Of a stretch of DNA of 64,000 bases, positions 21,347 to 30,843 are shown piece by piece (within the stretch, counting starts at the first letter, position 1; the number at the start of each line of letters is the position of its first letter). Under the pieces are notes generated by a model. It was not told the DNA's origin and ran no database searches. It saw only the letters and a program-made list of their open reading frames with translations. The stretch is from Prorocentrum cordatum (lineage: Eukaryota > Sar > Dinophyceae > Prorocentrales > Prorocentraceae): positions 35,001 to 99,000 of the forward strand of contig CAUYUJ010014174.1 in NCBI GenBank assembly GCA_963575745.1, written 5' to 3'. A program made the translations under genes and the position numbers.

Positions 21347-22565
21347 CCGCTCCAGGACCGTTTTGAGGTCACGTGTGCCGTCTTGCGGACCTGCCGGGTC
21401 CGTCTGGGAGAGGAATTTGGGTGCCGTGGGGCTTTCTAGGCGGCTTCATGTTGGGGGCCTGTCGGGCCGTTGTGGGCCGTCAGAGGCCCGAAAAGGTATC
21501 TAGGTTAGGATATATCAAAACCCGAAGGGGAATCAGTGATGTGGGCCTCTTCGGGCCCTCGTTGGGGTACTATTGGGAGCCTCCTGAGCAGTCTTGCAGC
21601 CATCATCGGGGCATTCTGGTGCATCTTGGAATCTTTTTGGGGCGCCCGTGAAGGCCTGTTGGACCCTCTTGGGGCGTTCGGGAGGCCATCCTTGGCAGTC
21701 CTGGAGCCCGTCTTGGGCGGTCTTGGCAATACTGGAGACGAGTGCTCGTGATCGGGTTCTTTTTCCCAGTGGCTGGCGGGATCGGGCGGAAGGCCACCGG
21801 AAACTTCTCAGAGGGGCCACAGAGGCTTTTCAAATCTGGCACGCCAAGCACCCCTGTGCAAGCAGCGGAGGGCGGCAGATCTTGCCCCACGGCCACCGTG
21901 CCTTGGGGTCCTCGAGGTGTGATTCCAGCAAGGATGTTGGGGGTTATTGTGGCCAGCTCGGGCTCGAAGGGTCCTGGGCACCTTGCTCAGTGCGCCCTCT
22001 GAAGCAATTTTTGCCTAAACTGTTTTCATCTCTGTCACGTTGGTTTTGACCCTGTGAGTCTCGTGCGTAGGCGGGGGGCCAGACCTTCCGAAGCATCCTA
22101 CGCGCCATAGGGCACTCTGCTGCTTGATGGAGGTGCGGTGGCAGATGTCCCTGCTGGGGTGGCAATGCCCAGACGTCCCCGCGCCGTGGCAAGAGTCACA
22201 ACGGAAGGTTCTTGATGTTTGTTCCGCCTTTGGAGGCCCTTACAGAGGCCCCAGGACCGTGAAACAGCTGGTCAGGATGAGGCGCCGGCCCCCAGGAAAG
22301 GGTCCAGAGTCTCGGGGGGGCACGTTGCGGAAAACACACACGCACACGACGCAGGATGTGTGGGAGGGGTTGGGTCGCACGGACTTGCTTTTTTACTCTG
22401 TTGTCGCAAGGTGACAGCGTATGTCGAGAGCTACGTGCAGCAGTACCCGGATCGCAGTTGCTGTCCTCGTGTCGTTCTTGCCGTTCGCATCCACATCGAA
22501 TGTGTAACCGCTAAAGGCTTTTAGTTTTGGTACCCCCCATGTCTCTTGGCGGTGAGAGGACTGGT
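21347..22565. other. CTTGGGGCC-type repeat DNA (21420-21740), then unassigned DNA
   Basis: 21420-21740 again shows CTTGGGCGGTCTTGG/GGGGCATTCTGG blocks like 16555-17345. 21740-22565 has no recognisable feature. Confidence 0.45.
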
Positions 22566-22574
22566 CCTAAAGCC

Positions 22575-22695
22575 ACCTCCTCCTCCTCCTCCTCCTTCTC
22601 CTCCTCCTCCTCCCCCTCCTCCTCCTCCTCCTCCTCCTCCTCCTCCTCCTCCTCCTCCCCCTCCCTCCTCCCTCCTTCTCCTCCTCCTTCTCCAA
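22575..22695. repeat. (TCC)n tract
   Basis: About 120 bp of CTC/TCC units with CCC and TTC variants. Confidence 0.9.
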
Positions 22696-22699
22696 AGTC

Positions 22700-23890
22700 G
22701 CCGCTGTCGCGCGGCAGGTGTCGCGGAACAACATGATTAGGTATCCCCTATTGGTTGGTCCCCAGTCTTTCAAGAAGGCCTCCGAAAAATGGTTAGTTAC
22801 CCCCTACTGGTTGGGTTCTAAAGACCTTTAAGGGTTAAGTGAAGATGCTTTGCGTGCTTCAAAAGTTCGTTTTGTCAGTCTGTGGTTCTGCATGCATCCT
22901 CCTCTGTATGCTCCTTTCCTCTCTCCATATCCGCCTCCCTTGTCAGTAGTTTGATGATGTTGTCGCTTCTTCTTGTATGATCTGCGTTGTATCATCAGCC
23001 ATGGAACGTGCAATTGGGCGATCGTGGATTCCCCCTATCGTCGGGCTCGCCCTCAGTTGGAAGCGAAGCACGACATGATCGAGGTCGAGGATGGAAAGGA
23101 GGAGGAGGCGGAGGGGAAGGTCGACGCGAAGAAGCAGGGTAATGATGTTCCTCGTGCAGTGCGTCCTCTCGTTATGAGACTCGGAATTGTCTTGTCCGGT
23201 CCCCTCGGCACAGGTATGGCGATGCGGCGCTGATTTTCGCCACGCACGATGGTTACCCTCAGATTGTCAGCAGGCCGGCAGTTTGCCCAATGCCATCTAG
23301 GAGGGGGCGGGGTTCAGATCGACTCTTGGAGCAGCGGCAGTTGCACCCTACACAAGTATTATTGTCAGTGCAGGATGCAGTGAGAGTCTTTGCTAGCTCG
23401 CGATGCCAGGGCCCTCGAGCGCGCCAGTCGGTCGCGGGGTGCGCGTGCGTGTGCGACTCGACTCTACACGGTGGTGTCTGCGCACAACGTACCTCATGTG
23501 CCCCCACCTCTTCCTCGTCCGTCCTATATCAACCCCTGTTTCTATCAATAGTTTCTCGCCTCACCATTGGACGTGTCGGTAGGGTGGACCAGGCGCTTCT
23601 ATTGGGATGTTCTTGCCATGATCTTGAGGCACGAACTTGTCAACAGCTCCAGGGATGTAAGGAGGGTGGTCTTTAACATGCAGTTCTCGCCATAGCACCG
23701 CGCACATTCGTCTCCAACGATTGCAAAAGTTTGACGCAATGAAGATTTATCATTTCTTCAAAATGGTTGTGGTTTCAGGCTCACGTCTGTCCGCCTGAAG
23801 TTTGATCTATCTTCCTGTGAACCAGCTACGCTGGTGGAAGACGGTTCATGCTCAAAGTTGAGCCCGCATCTGATCTGGGTGTGTCCATGA
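22700..23890. other. No gene supported
   Basis: The composition is less repetitive than its surroundings, but no frame shows a recognisable domain. A TAGTTACCCCCTACTGGTTG and TAGGTATCCCCTATTGGTTG pair at 22739 and 22792 is a short local duplication. Confidence 0.4.
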
Positions 23891-23894
23891 TCCT

Positions 23895-24375
23895 GGGCAT
23901 TGATCCTTTTCCTTTCTTGGGGGGTTCTTTCAGCTTCTCTTCGTTCTTTGATCGCGTGTTGGGAATCGTTCGGCATTAGTTATATGTGCTTTCGTGTGGG
24001 GATCCTTCTCTTTTCGTTGAGGCTCATTTCCTGTTATCTTCGTTATGTAATATCGTTCTGGGGTTCGTTAGACATTTGTTGTATTTGCATGCTGTCCCGT
24101 GGGGGGGTCATTTTCTTTCCGTTTGATCGCGTTTGGGGGTTCGTTGGGCATGCGTTTTATGTGCATGCCCTCCCGTGGGGGGGGGGGGGGCGCTCCGTTT
24201 CGTTTCGTTGGGGGTAAGTTCTTCTTCTGTTCGTTCTTTGATCGCGTGTTGGAGCTCGTAGGGCATGTGGTTTATGTGCGTGCCCTCCCAGGGGGTCTTT
24301 TTTTTTCGTTGGGGGGTTATTTCTTATTCCCTTCGTTCTTGGATCGCATGCTGGGGTTCGTTCAACATGGCTCAA
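23895..24375. repeat. Degenerate ~105-120-bp tandem repeat, 4-5 units
   Basis: Each unit contains TTTGATCGCGT, GGGGTTCGTT, GGCATGTGGTTTATGTGC and GCCCTCCCGTGGGGGG in order. Units lie near 23947, 24050, 24122, 24238 and 24340, with variable length. T- and G-rich on the plus strand. Confidence 0.65.
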
Positions 24376-24449
24376 CGTGGTTTAAACTGATTCCATATGG
24401 TTTACATTCGACCGCGGCATCGACATGTTTTAGAGTGCAAACCCATGGA

Positions 24450-24590
24450 ATGAAACACCCTGCTCGCCTCCAGGGTGCCCTTGTTCTCTTGGGTTTCGAT
24501 GGCTCTGCGACGGAAGGCGTAGCGCTCCAACACCAAACATCAATGGACGTCCTCGGGTCTCAGAGTTGGGTTTCTTGTGGGAGGGCCCTT
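24450..24590. repeat. Interspersed repeat shared with 9636-9790
   Basis: GCCTCCAGGGTGCCC, ACCAAACATCAATGGACG and GGGTCTCAGAGTTGGGTTTC match the earlier copy in order and spacing. Confidence 0.75.
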
Positions 24591-24727
24591 AGTGCTTTTC
24601 CAACCTACATTAGCCTTGTTCACCAGAAAGAATTTCGAGCACCAAACAAGTTCCGAAACTCGAAGGTTTTCACGTGTCGGGCCCTGGGAGACATTGTTTC
24701 GACATTGTTTCGACACTCGTTCGACAC

Positions 24728-24746
24728 TTTTCTGGGAGCTCGAACT
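24728..24746 (+). repeat. 19-bp flanking direct repeat, left copy
   Basis: TTTTCTGGGAGCTCGAACT, identical to 28418-28436. It marks the left junction of the truncated DIRS-like element. Confidence 0.7.
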
Positions 24747-25240
24747 GGTGGCGTTGCGCCCAGGCCATCAAGGCAGTGGCGGTGAAGGCATTTAAGCTCA
24801 TCATTTTCGTGTACGTCGATGACACTTTCATGGTGGACCTCCAGCCGCACGCGCAGCGCGCCAAACTGGTGTTCCAGGAACTTATGTCCCTGTTAGGCTG
24901 GGACCTAGACCCGGGAAAGTCTGAAGGCATGTGCACGTGCATAAACTTGCTCGGCTGCACCGTGTCGGTCTCCCAACAGGGCGTGGAGTGGCGCCTCCAC
25001 CCGCGCAAGGCCGCAGAGTGGCGTCGCGAAATTGAAGTGTCCCTGGCCGTGGGCTCCCTTTCCCCCGCCTTGGCGGGCAAATTCGCCGGCCGTCTCAACT
25101 TTGCGTGTTCGCGGGCGTTCGGTCGGGTTGGTCGTTCTTGCATCAGGCCGCTGTATTGGCGCCAGTCTTCCCATGGGTCCTGGAAGCTCACGAAACGGTT
25201 GCGATCGTGCCTCCGTTGGTGGGCTGCTTTACTTGAGGCC
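24746..25240 (+). pseudogene. Reverse transcriptase, C-terminal part (DIRS-like)
   Basis: Copies the RNA template of the element into DNA. The frame gives IIFVYVDDTFMVDL, with the catalytic YVDD box (motif C) at 24812-24823. It continues through LLGWDLDPGKSEG and CTCINLLGCTVSV (motif D/E-like), SLAVGSLSPALAGKFAGRLN and RLRSCLRWWAAL, the usual run into RNase H in DIRS/caulimovirus-type RTs. The fingers and motifs A and B that should lie upstream are absent, so the protein cannot be active. The reading shifts by one frame near 25240-25260 to reach the RNase H. No in-frame ATG is expected, because this is an internal part of a polyprotein. Confidence 0.8.
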
Positions 25241-25254
25241 TTATCCCAGCATGA

Positions 25255-25748
25255 GCCGTACGACCGCGGAACTGGCGCAGCCCTTGTTCGATGTGTTGGT
25301 ATATACCGACGCGGCGGGCGACGGAGGCGTCGGGGTCGGGGTCTTCTGGCGTGAATCAGGTGCACGAGAGTATGCCATGGATTTCGTACCGCGCAGGTGG
25401 CTGCGCCAGTTACAGTGCAGGAAAACGCAGATCAACGCTTTCGAACTCCTGGCCGCCACGGCCGCGTGGCAGACTTGGGGGCCCGAGCTTCGTTCGGCGC
25501 GTGTATCATTCTTCGTCGACAACACCGCTGCGCTGGATATTCTCGTTTCTGGGTGGTCGAAGAGACCTGACCTGAATTCTATTGCGGGCGCGTGCTGGCA
25601 CGCCGTGGGCCGCTCCCGAGCGGCGGTGGAATTTCGCTACGTGCCGTCCGAGAGTAATCCTGTAGATTGCCTCAGCCGGCAAACTTTGGGTCCGTGGGCG
25701 TCGTGGAGCCGCAGGGCATTAAAGTGGCCCCGCCCCGGCTCCGTGTAG
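25255..25748 (+). pseudogene. RNase H domain (DIRS-like), frame-shifted from RT
   Basis: Degrades the RNA strand of the RNA-DNA hybrid during copying. The sequence reads LFDVLVYTDAAGDGGVGVGV (first Asp near 25308), NAFELLAATAAW (Glu near 25443), RVSFFVDNTAALDILV (second Asp near 25515) and YVPSESNPVDCLSRQTL (last Asp near 25662). All four acidic positions of the fold are present. The SxxNPVDxxSR ending is typical of DIRS and related YR elements. It lies in a different frame from the RT, so one frameshift separates them. A TAG stop (25746-25748) ends it after KWPRPGSV. Confidence 0.8.
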
Positions 25749-25789
25749 TTGCCAGGCAGGAGACGGCGCATCCGGGAGTCGCCCGGTGT

Positions 25790-26300
25790 GGAAGAAAGGG
25801 CGTCGTCGATTCTTTCGCTCTCGTTTGTCCTTGTCTTTCCCTTTCTCGCTTCTCTCCTTCCCTCCCTCCCTCCCTCCCTCTCCCCTCCCGCCCCTTTTGC
25901 TCCTGCTCTTCCCCCTGTCCCTCGCCTCCGCCGCCGCCGCCGCCCGCCGCCCTCCCTCCCCCGCCGCCGCCGTCGCACCTCTCCGGCCGAGGTGGCGGGC
26001 CGGCGCTGCTGGCCGGATCGGAGGTTGGGGGGCGTTTTTGTCGGCTTGGACTCGAAATTCGATTTTCCTTGGCGCGTGCGGTGGGGGTTGTGGTTCACAT
26101 TGCCCATAGGAGGCGCCAGAGAACGGTCGGAGTGTGCGTGTTCAGGCAGGATGCATCCACTTGTTCTCGCCCCATGCGCCTCGCGATGTCCCCGCACGCG
26201 CGCGCGCGTCCTCGCGCCTACCACGCGCTGCCCGCCAGTGTCGCCGCAGGCCCGAGGGTGCGCCCAGCGGGGTAGCCGTGCTTCGGGGGGGCCCGGCCGG
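25790..26300. other. Spacer between RNase H and recombinase ORFs
   Basis: Pyrimidine-rich 25830-25980 with CCGCCGCCG runs, then ordinary composition. A gag-like or methyltransferase ORF might be sought here; none is recognisable. Confidence 0.4.
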
Positions 26301-26304
26301 GCCC

Positions 26305-27735
26305 ATGCGGCCCGTGCAGCCAGTTGGCCTCCGCCCCCCGGCTGCTGCCCCGGCGGCGGCGGCGGCGCCCCCGCGCCGCGCTTCCACCTTCAGGGGGCCA
26401 GTCCTGCGTAGCAGGAGTCCCAAGCGCCCTCGCGAGCCAGCTTGGCTCTCTCACACAGCCAGCGGGCCGCACGGCCTTGGTTCTGTTTCCACGCACGTGG
26501 CGCCTGGCGTTCCCAGCAGTGGGCCGGCCGCACCGTTCGAGGGTCCACAACCGAGTGCGTTGTTGAACCCGCTCCGCCCTAGGCCCGGAGTTGGCCAAAC
26601 CTGGTTGCAGGTCCTTTCGCACCAATCCACTGCTTTCGACGTTGCGTACGCAATGGGCGAATATTTTGATGAGCAGGTGATTTGTGCAGCCTTAAACCGG
26701 AGACCATTTACAGTGCGCTTTGCGGAGCATTTCCCGTCCGAGGGCGGCCCGAGGAAACGCCTCGGGGCATTGCTTTCGGCACAGCAGGGGCGCCCTGCGA
26801 GCGAGCTGCAGGCCGGCTTGTTGCTTGAAGGGTCTCGGAGGGCAGCTCTGGAGACCATCAGGGGCTCGTGGAAGTCTACGCGGAGCGCTCTGTACGCGTG
26901 GGCAGAATTTTGTGAATGCTTCCACCTGCCTCACTTCCCGGCCACCATCACACACGCTAGGCAGTTTGCGCTTTTTGTCCCGCACGGGCCAACTCTAGCA
27001 AAATATTTACAACATCTTCGATGGGCCCACAAGTTCTTAGATGCGTCGCTCGGCTGGTGGACCGGCGGTGTTCAGCAACTGGTGAAGGGCGCCTCCCAAA
27101 GGGACGCGCCCGTCGTGCAATCTAGGCGCTCCGTGCTCCGCGGGGACGCGGTACGAAAGATGGTCGCTGCTGCAGAGGCGCAGGGCCAACAGGAATTGGC
27201 CGACGCATTTGTGATCGCGCCAGGATTTCTCTTCCGCGCCCAGTCAGAAATGTTGCGCTTGGAAGTCGGGCAGTTTAGGCCCGGTAAGGTTTCAGGTATC
27301 ATATTTGGCGCCCGGCACGTCGAAGTCACGTTGGCTCGCCGGAAAAACTATGCGTTTCCAGTCACCCTCCGCAGGGAGTGTGCCGGCGCGAACCAGGGGC
27401 GTCGCATGTGCGCCTTTCATCGTTTGCGGTGCGCCGTAGAGCGCGCGAGACTCAGCAGACGCTCGCGTGTGTTTTCGTTCAGCTACCGTTTCTTCCTACA
27501 GCGCACGCGCTCCTTTGGCGAAGGTGTCGGCGTCCCCGGCGTGGGGACGCACGCGTTCCGCAGGGGCGCCGCCCAGGACATGGCCGCCCAGGGCTGCCAA
27601 CTGTGGGAAATCCTCCAGGCCGGAGGACGGAAGTCGGCCGCGTTCATGGCGTACATGAAAGAACACGAATTAGAAACGGGCGCGTGTGCGCAATTGGTGG
27701 CCGACCACAGCGATAGCGGTTCCGAGGGCCGGTAG
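26305..27735 (+). CDS. Tyrosine recombinase of DIRS-like element
   Basis: Integrates a circular DNA copy by site-specific strand exchange, replacing the DDE integrase of LTR elements. Start ATG at 26305 gives 476 residues; the frame stays open upstream to at least 26134, but without ATG. Residues 1-130 are Pro/Ala/Arg-rich. A core-binding-like helical part follows (around GSWKSTRSALYAWAEFCECF and QFALFVPHGPTLAKYLQHLR). The catalytic domain has Arg311 in FLFRAQSEMLRLEV, His416 and Arg419 in GTHAFRRGAAQDM, and Tyr450 in KSAAFMAYMKEHE. The R...HxxR...Y set is complete and no stop interrupts it. Ends with TAG 25 codons after Tyr450. The frame is intact although the RT upstream is broken, so the recombinase could in principle still be made. 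Confidence 0.85.
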   Translation: MRPVQPVGLRPPAAAPAAAAAPPRRASTFRGPVLRSRSPKRPREPAWLSHTASGPHGLGSVSTHVAPGVPSSGPAAPFEGPQPSALLNPLRPRPGVGQTWLQVLSHQSTAFDVAYAMGEYFDEQVICAALNRRPFTVRFAEHFPSEGGPRKRLGALLSAQQGRPASELQAGLLLEGSRRAALETIRGSWKSTRSALYAWAEFCECFHLPHFPATITHARQFALFVPHGPTLAKYLQHLRWAHKFLDASLGWWTGGVQQLVKGASQRDAPVVQSRRSVLRGDAVRKMVAAAEAQGQQELADAFVIAPGFLFRAQSEMLRLEVGQFRPGKVSGIIFGARHVEVTLARRKNYAFPVTLRRECAGANQGRRMCAFHRLRCAVERARLSRRSRVFSFSYRFFLQRTRSFGEGVGVPGVGTHAFRRGAAQDMAAQGCQLWEILQAGGRKSAAFMAYMKEHELETGACAQLVADHSDSGSEGR

Positions 27736-27776
27736 CGGCGCATACGTTGGGCCAGAAGGCGCGCCCAGCCCTCACG

Positions 27777-27951
27777 TTGGGCGTATGCCAGGGGCTGGGC
27801 TTCTGAGCCCGAGGCACTCACATAGCGATGCCACAGGTCGGTGCGGGCTCTTGTGGCCCGTAGGGCTGTCCCTCCCCGCTGCTGCTGGCGCGGCCCTGCC
27901 GCCGCTGCCTGAGCCGCAGGCGCCGCGGCCGCTTCGCAGCGCAATTTTCTG
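27777..27951 (+). repeat. Split direct repeat B1, 175 bp
   Basis: Starts TTGGGCGTATGCCAGGGG and ends GCAGCGCAATTTTCTG. One mismatch in 175 to 28250-28424. Starts about 40 bp after the recombinase stop, as expected for the internal B1 copy of a split-repeat YR element. Confidence 0.85.
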
Positions 27952-28249
27952 CAGACGTAAACTCGTTTAGTGTCTCGGAAAATTCGTTGGGAAGGGCCGC
28001 TGTTCATATTGATCCAATTGTGGCCTTACTTGATGTTGCCCCCTCGGGCTGATAAGGAGGTCGGGTTTGCTGGTTTTCGAAACTCGATTCATTTGGAAGG
28101 GATCTGGTTGGGGTCCCGTGCCCGGGACTTCCGATCCTGTGGTTGCCACGTGCGCGCGTTCGCTTGCAGCTGTTGGGCCCGAGTGGCCCCTACAGCCCAG
28201 CAGGGAGTCGGGGTTTCATCCCTCGATTTTCCCACCCGCCCATCCCCCT
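27952..28249 (+). repeat. Presumed A2 segment between the 175-bp repeats
   Basis: 298 bp unique in the window. In split-repeat elements (A1-ORFs-B1-A2-B2) this would match a sequence at the 5' end, which is missing here through truncation. No coding. Confidence 0.5.
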
Positions 28250-28424
28250 TTGGGCGTATGCCAGGGGCTGGGCTTCTGAGCCCGAGGCACTCACATAGCG
28301 ATGCCACAGGTCGGTGCGGGCTCTTGTGGCCCGTAGGGCTGTCCCTCCCCGCTGCTGCCGGCGCGGCCCTGCCGCCGCTGCCTGAGCCGCAGGCGCCGCG
28401 GCCGCTTCGCAGCGCAATTTTCTG
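28250..28424 (+). repeat. Split direct repeat B2, 175 bp
   Basis: Second copy of the repeat, differing from 27777-27951 by one base (CTGCTGCTGGCG against CTGCTGCCGGCG). Its end leads into the 19-bp junction repeat. Confidence 0.85.
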
Positions 28425-28436
28425 GGAGCTCGAACT
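28418..28436 (+). repeat. 19-bp flanking direct repeat, right copy
   Basis: TTTTCTGGGAGCTCGAACT, overlapping the last seven bases of the B2 repeat. Confidence 0.7.
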
Positions 28437-28739
28437 TGTTTGTGGGATGTGGCCCTTAAGTAGGATGGGAGCAACATGCGTGACCCTACTGCATGTTCAT
28501 GCCCTCCCTGGACCCTGTCTTCATGCATCTGGAAGGATGAGCGCCGAGCGGATGCTCACGACGGGACGCTCGCCTGCGCGGCGGCGGGCCCACTGGGCGT
28601 CCGCTTCGCAGGCGGTCGCTCCGCGTCGAAGGAGGGACTGCGTCCCAGGAGGCGCCCAGGGGTCGAAGTTTCCACGCTCCTCCTCCTCCCCCGCCGTCCT
28701 GATCACGGATGTGGAGGAGCATGCGAGGAGCATGCAGAT

Positions 28740-28895
28740 GAAGAACGGGTTGGGTAAGACGTCGTGCCCCAGGATGGGGAGGATGGCGGAGGAATCGGAG
28801 GAGGAGCCTTGCAGATGAAGGACGGGCTGGGTAAGACGTCGTACCCCAGGATGGGGAGGATGGAGGAGGAATCGGAGGAGGAGCATATGCGTTAG
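28740..28895. repeat. 77-bp tandem duplication
   Basis: GGGTAAGACGTCGTGCCCCA at 28752 recurs at 28829 with one change, and the rest of the unit (GGATGGGGAGGATGG, GGAATCGGAGGAGGAG) matches. Purine-rich. Confidence 0.85.
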
Positions 28896-28899
28896 GAGG

Positions 28900-30100
28900 A
28901 GGAGGGGCCGGTTGCCGCCTCCCGCGGAAGGCTCGCTTCGATGCTTCCGATTCGGTTCGGGTTGTCGACGGCCTCCGATGCCGACTCGGTGCGGCCTCGG
29001 ATTCTCCGATTTGCGGGATCCGATGTCTCAATGGAGGCCTACTGGCCTTCCGATTTCTGCCGATTCGACTTCTCCCGGCTCGGCTGCCGACTTCGCCGAT
29101 CCGATCCATTTCGATCGCCGATCCGACTTATCGATTTGATTCTGGGGTCTCCTGCCCCACCCCCCATACCACTCCTTCGGTAGCAGATCATGGGGGCCTG
29201 GTATACCCTCTGAATTCCGTCTTTAGCGTCGATGAGTGTTTGGGAGTCAACGGGATAGCCCGATTGAGCGTCGATCTGGCGTCGATTGGCATCGGTTTAG
29301 CGTCGACTAGCGTCGATTCACAAGAGCCGACAAGATGGTAACGGCCCGATCCAGCCCCGACCCCCGCCCGCACCGAAAACACCTCCCGTGCGATCCCTCA
29401 CCCCGCTCCCCGCCAGCGACAGCCCATTTACGACGGCCCATGTATGAGAACCCCCATGCGAGCCACACCCCCGGGAATGTTGGCCAATTCGCTGTACGTT
29501 TGGTGAGGGTGTGGAAGTGCAGAAACCCAGCAGACAGCCAGGAGACATTTGCGCGATGTTCAAAACCTTTCGTAGACTTCTGATATATCCAGCGTCGCTG
29601 GACCACTATTGGCTGACTGCACACGACATTGTTGTCTTAATCGCTCCATCTTAGGCCGTGTGCCGACCGCAGGCTCAGCCGCCCCCCCTTCGCCTGGGGC
29701 CTGAGGAGGGAAGAAGAAGGAGACGGGGTCTACCCTGGTCATACTTCGAAGCGGGGCGTCCAAAAAGTCTCCCTCCACCTGTCTTCGTGCCGCCGCCGCT
29801 TGCGCCCTTTGCCCGCTGCCCTTCTGCTCTACGCTGCCCCCTTCCGCCCTGTTCCTGTTCTCGCGCTTCCCTGGGGCGCTCTCGCGAGCCCGTCTGGCCC
29901 CTCCCCGCATTCCCTCGGAGTCAAGACGTTGGGGGGGGGGATGGGCAAAGGGAGGGACTCGCCGTTAGGGGCCCGAGAGCCCCGCCCTGCACAGGAGCTT
30001 GCGGAGTTGCCGATCTCTTGGCGATGTAGCGCCGGTCCCAGGTCGATGCTCCCCCCATGCTTGTCCGCCCTCATCGTTGCCCATCCCCACCCCCACTCGT
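28900..30100. other. No gene supported; contains repeat DD copy 1 (29186-29345)
   Basis: 28930-29140 is rich in TTCCGATTC and GCCGATCCG words. 29186-29345 shares GAATTCCGTCTTTAG, repeated TAGCGTCGA and TTGGCATCG, and ACAAGATGG with 40740-40925. The remainder shows nothing recognisable. Confidence 0.5.
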
Positions 30101-30107
30101 CGAAGGA

Positions 30108-30278
30108 AAAACGCCATAAACATAAACTGTTGGCGCTCCGCGCGTCGTTCTTGCATCCGCGCTGGAACCTCCCTGGCTTCGCATCCGGAGCCGCCCCTGG
30201 CGCGCTCCGCGCGCCAGGGAGGGGGGTCCAGCGCAGATCCAAGAAACCCGCGCGGACCGCCGAAAGTCTTCTAACACT
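30108..30278. mobile_element. MITE-like element, family R, copy 3
   Basis: Left GCCATAAACATAAACTGTTG and GCGCTCCGCGCG; right CCGCGCGGACCGCCGAAAG. The reverse complement of CCAGCGCAGATCCAAGAAA pairs with TTCTTGCATCCGCGCTGG. Its right end abuts the splice-like site of the candidate exon at 30286. Confidence 0.7.
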
Positions 30279-30285
30279 GCAGCCT

Positions 30286-30418
30286 GCTGTACAACCGTGA
30301 GCTCGGGTACAAGGACCTCCTGGACGCGTCGGATGACAACGGCAACACGGCGCTGATATACGCTGCGGCGAAGGATGCAAAGAGTCCTCATTTCTCTTCA
30401 TGTCCATCATTTCTCTGA
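30286..30418 (+). CDS. Candidate exon with an ankyrin-like repeat
   Basis: After CTAACACTGCAG, a good 3' splice-site shape, the frame reads LLYNRELGYKDLLDASD and continues DNGNTALIYAAAKDA. The DNGNTALIYAA segment matches the start of an ankyrin repeat (D-x-x-G-x-T-A-L-x-x-A-A). The frame ends at TGA after SCPSFL (30418); the true exon end may be earlier, near GCGAAG at 30369. A second strong acceptor, TCTCTGCCTTTGCAG, lies at 30424-30438 and may start a further exon. Ankyrin repeats bind other proteins; one repeat says nothing more specific. It could also be a chance match or a gene fragment. Confidence 0.35.
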
Positions 30419-30439
30419 TCTTCTCTCTGCCTTTGCAGT

Positions 30440-30840
30440 GTTGCCGACCGCTGCCGCTCAGGGCCCTCGAGCCACCCGCCACATCGCCCCCTCGGAAACA
30501 GCGCAGCTCCCGCCCAGCGCGAGCCCTGCGGGGCATTCCGTTTCACTGGAGCTCCCGTGTTTGGATGGCTTTCGCGCGAGACACCCTCGACAAGGGCGCC
30601 CGCGAGAGCGCGGAGCGATTCGCGCTTCGTGCTGCGCGAAGCCCGACGCAGGGCGCCCCTGCTTTGTGGAAGTCGATTAATGGAGAGGAAGCATGCTGCC
30701 AAATAATTCCCAGATGTCCAAGACATCTTTCAAGCATGTTTTAACCATATGTAAAATCATGTGTGAAACCTTTTTTTAACATGTCTACAATTGCAACACA
30801 CATGTTTGACTCAATGCTAGGACTGCTGAAGTGCCCATTG
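30440..30840 (+). other. Possible downstream exon after a strong 3' splice site; no family recognised
   Basis: TTCTCTCTGCCTTTGCAG ends at 30438. One frame runs on through VWMAFARDTLDKGARESAER and APALWKSINGEEACCQI to a stop at 30744. Composition is plausible for protein but no family is recognised. 30745-30840 is AT-rich spacer. Confidence 0.25.
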
Positions 30841-30843
30841 GTC

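Larger units (their letters stand above)
24728..28436 (+). mobile_element. DIRS-like (tyrosine recombinase) retrotransposon, 5'-truncated
   Basis: The order is reverse transcriptase (from just before motif C), RNase H, tyrosine recombinase, then a 175-bp direct repeat in two copies (27777-27951 and 28250-28424). RT, RNase H and a tyrosine recombinase without an integrase mark the DIRS/Ngaro/PAT group. The RT lacks its fingers and most of the palm, so the 5' part is missing. Both ends carry TTTTCTGGGAGCTCGAACT (24728-24746 and 28418-28436). The first seven bases of that are also the end of the 175-bp repeat. Base composition is mixed and codon-like, unlike the flanking simple repeats. No methyltransferase ORF or gag seen. 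Confidence 0.85.

Noticed and set aside
26134-26304. Upstream extension of the recombinase ORF
   Set aside because: Open frame but no ATG; high GC alone can keep it open, so the start was set at 26305.
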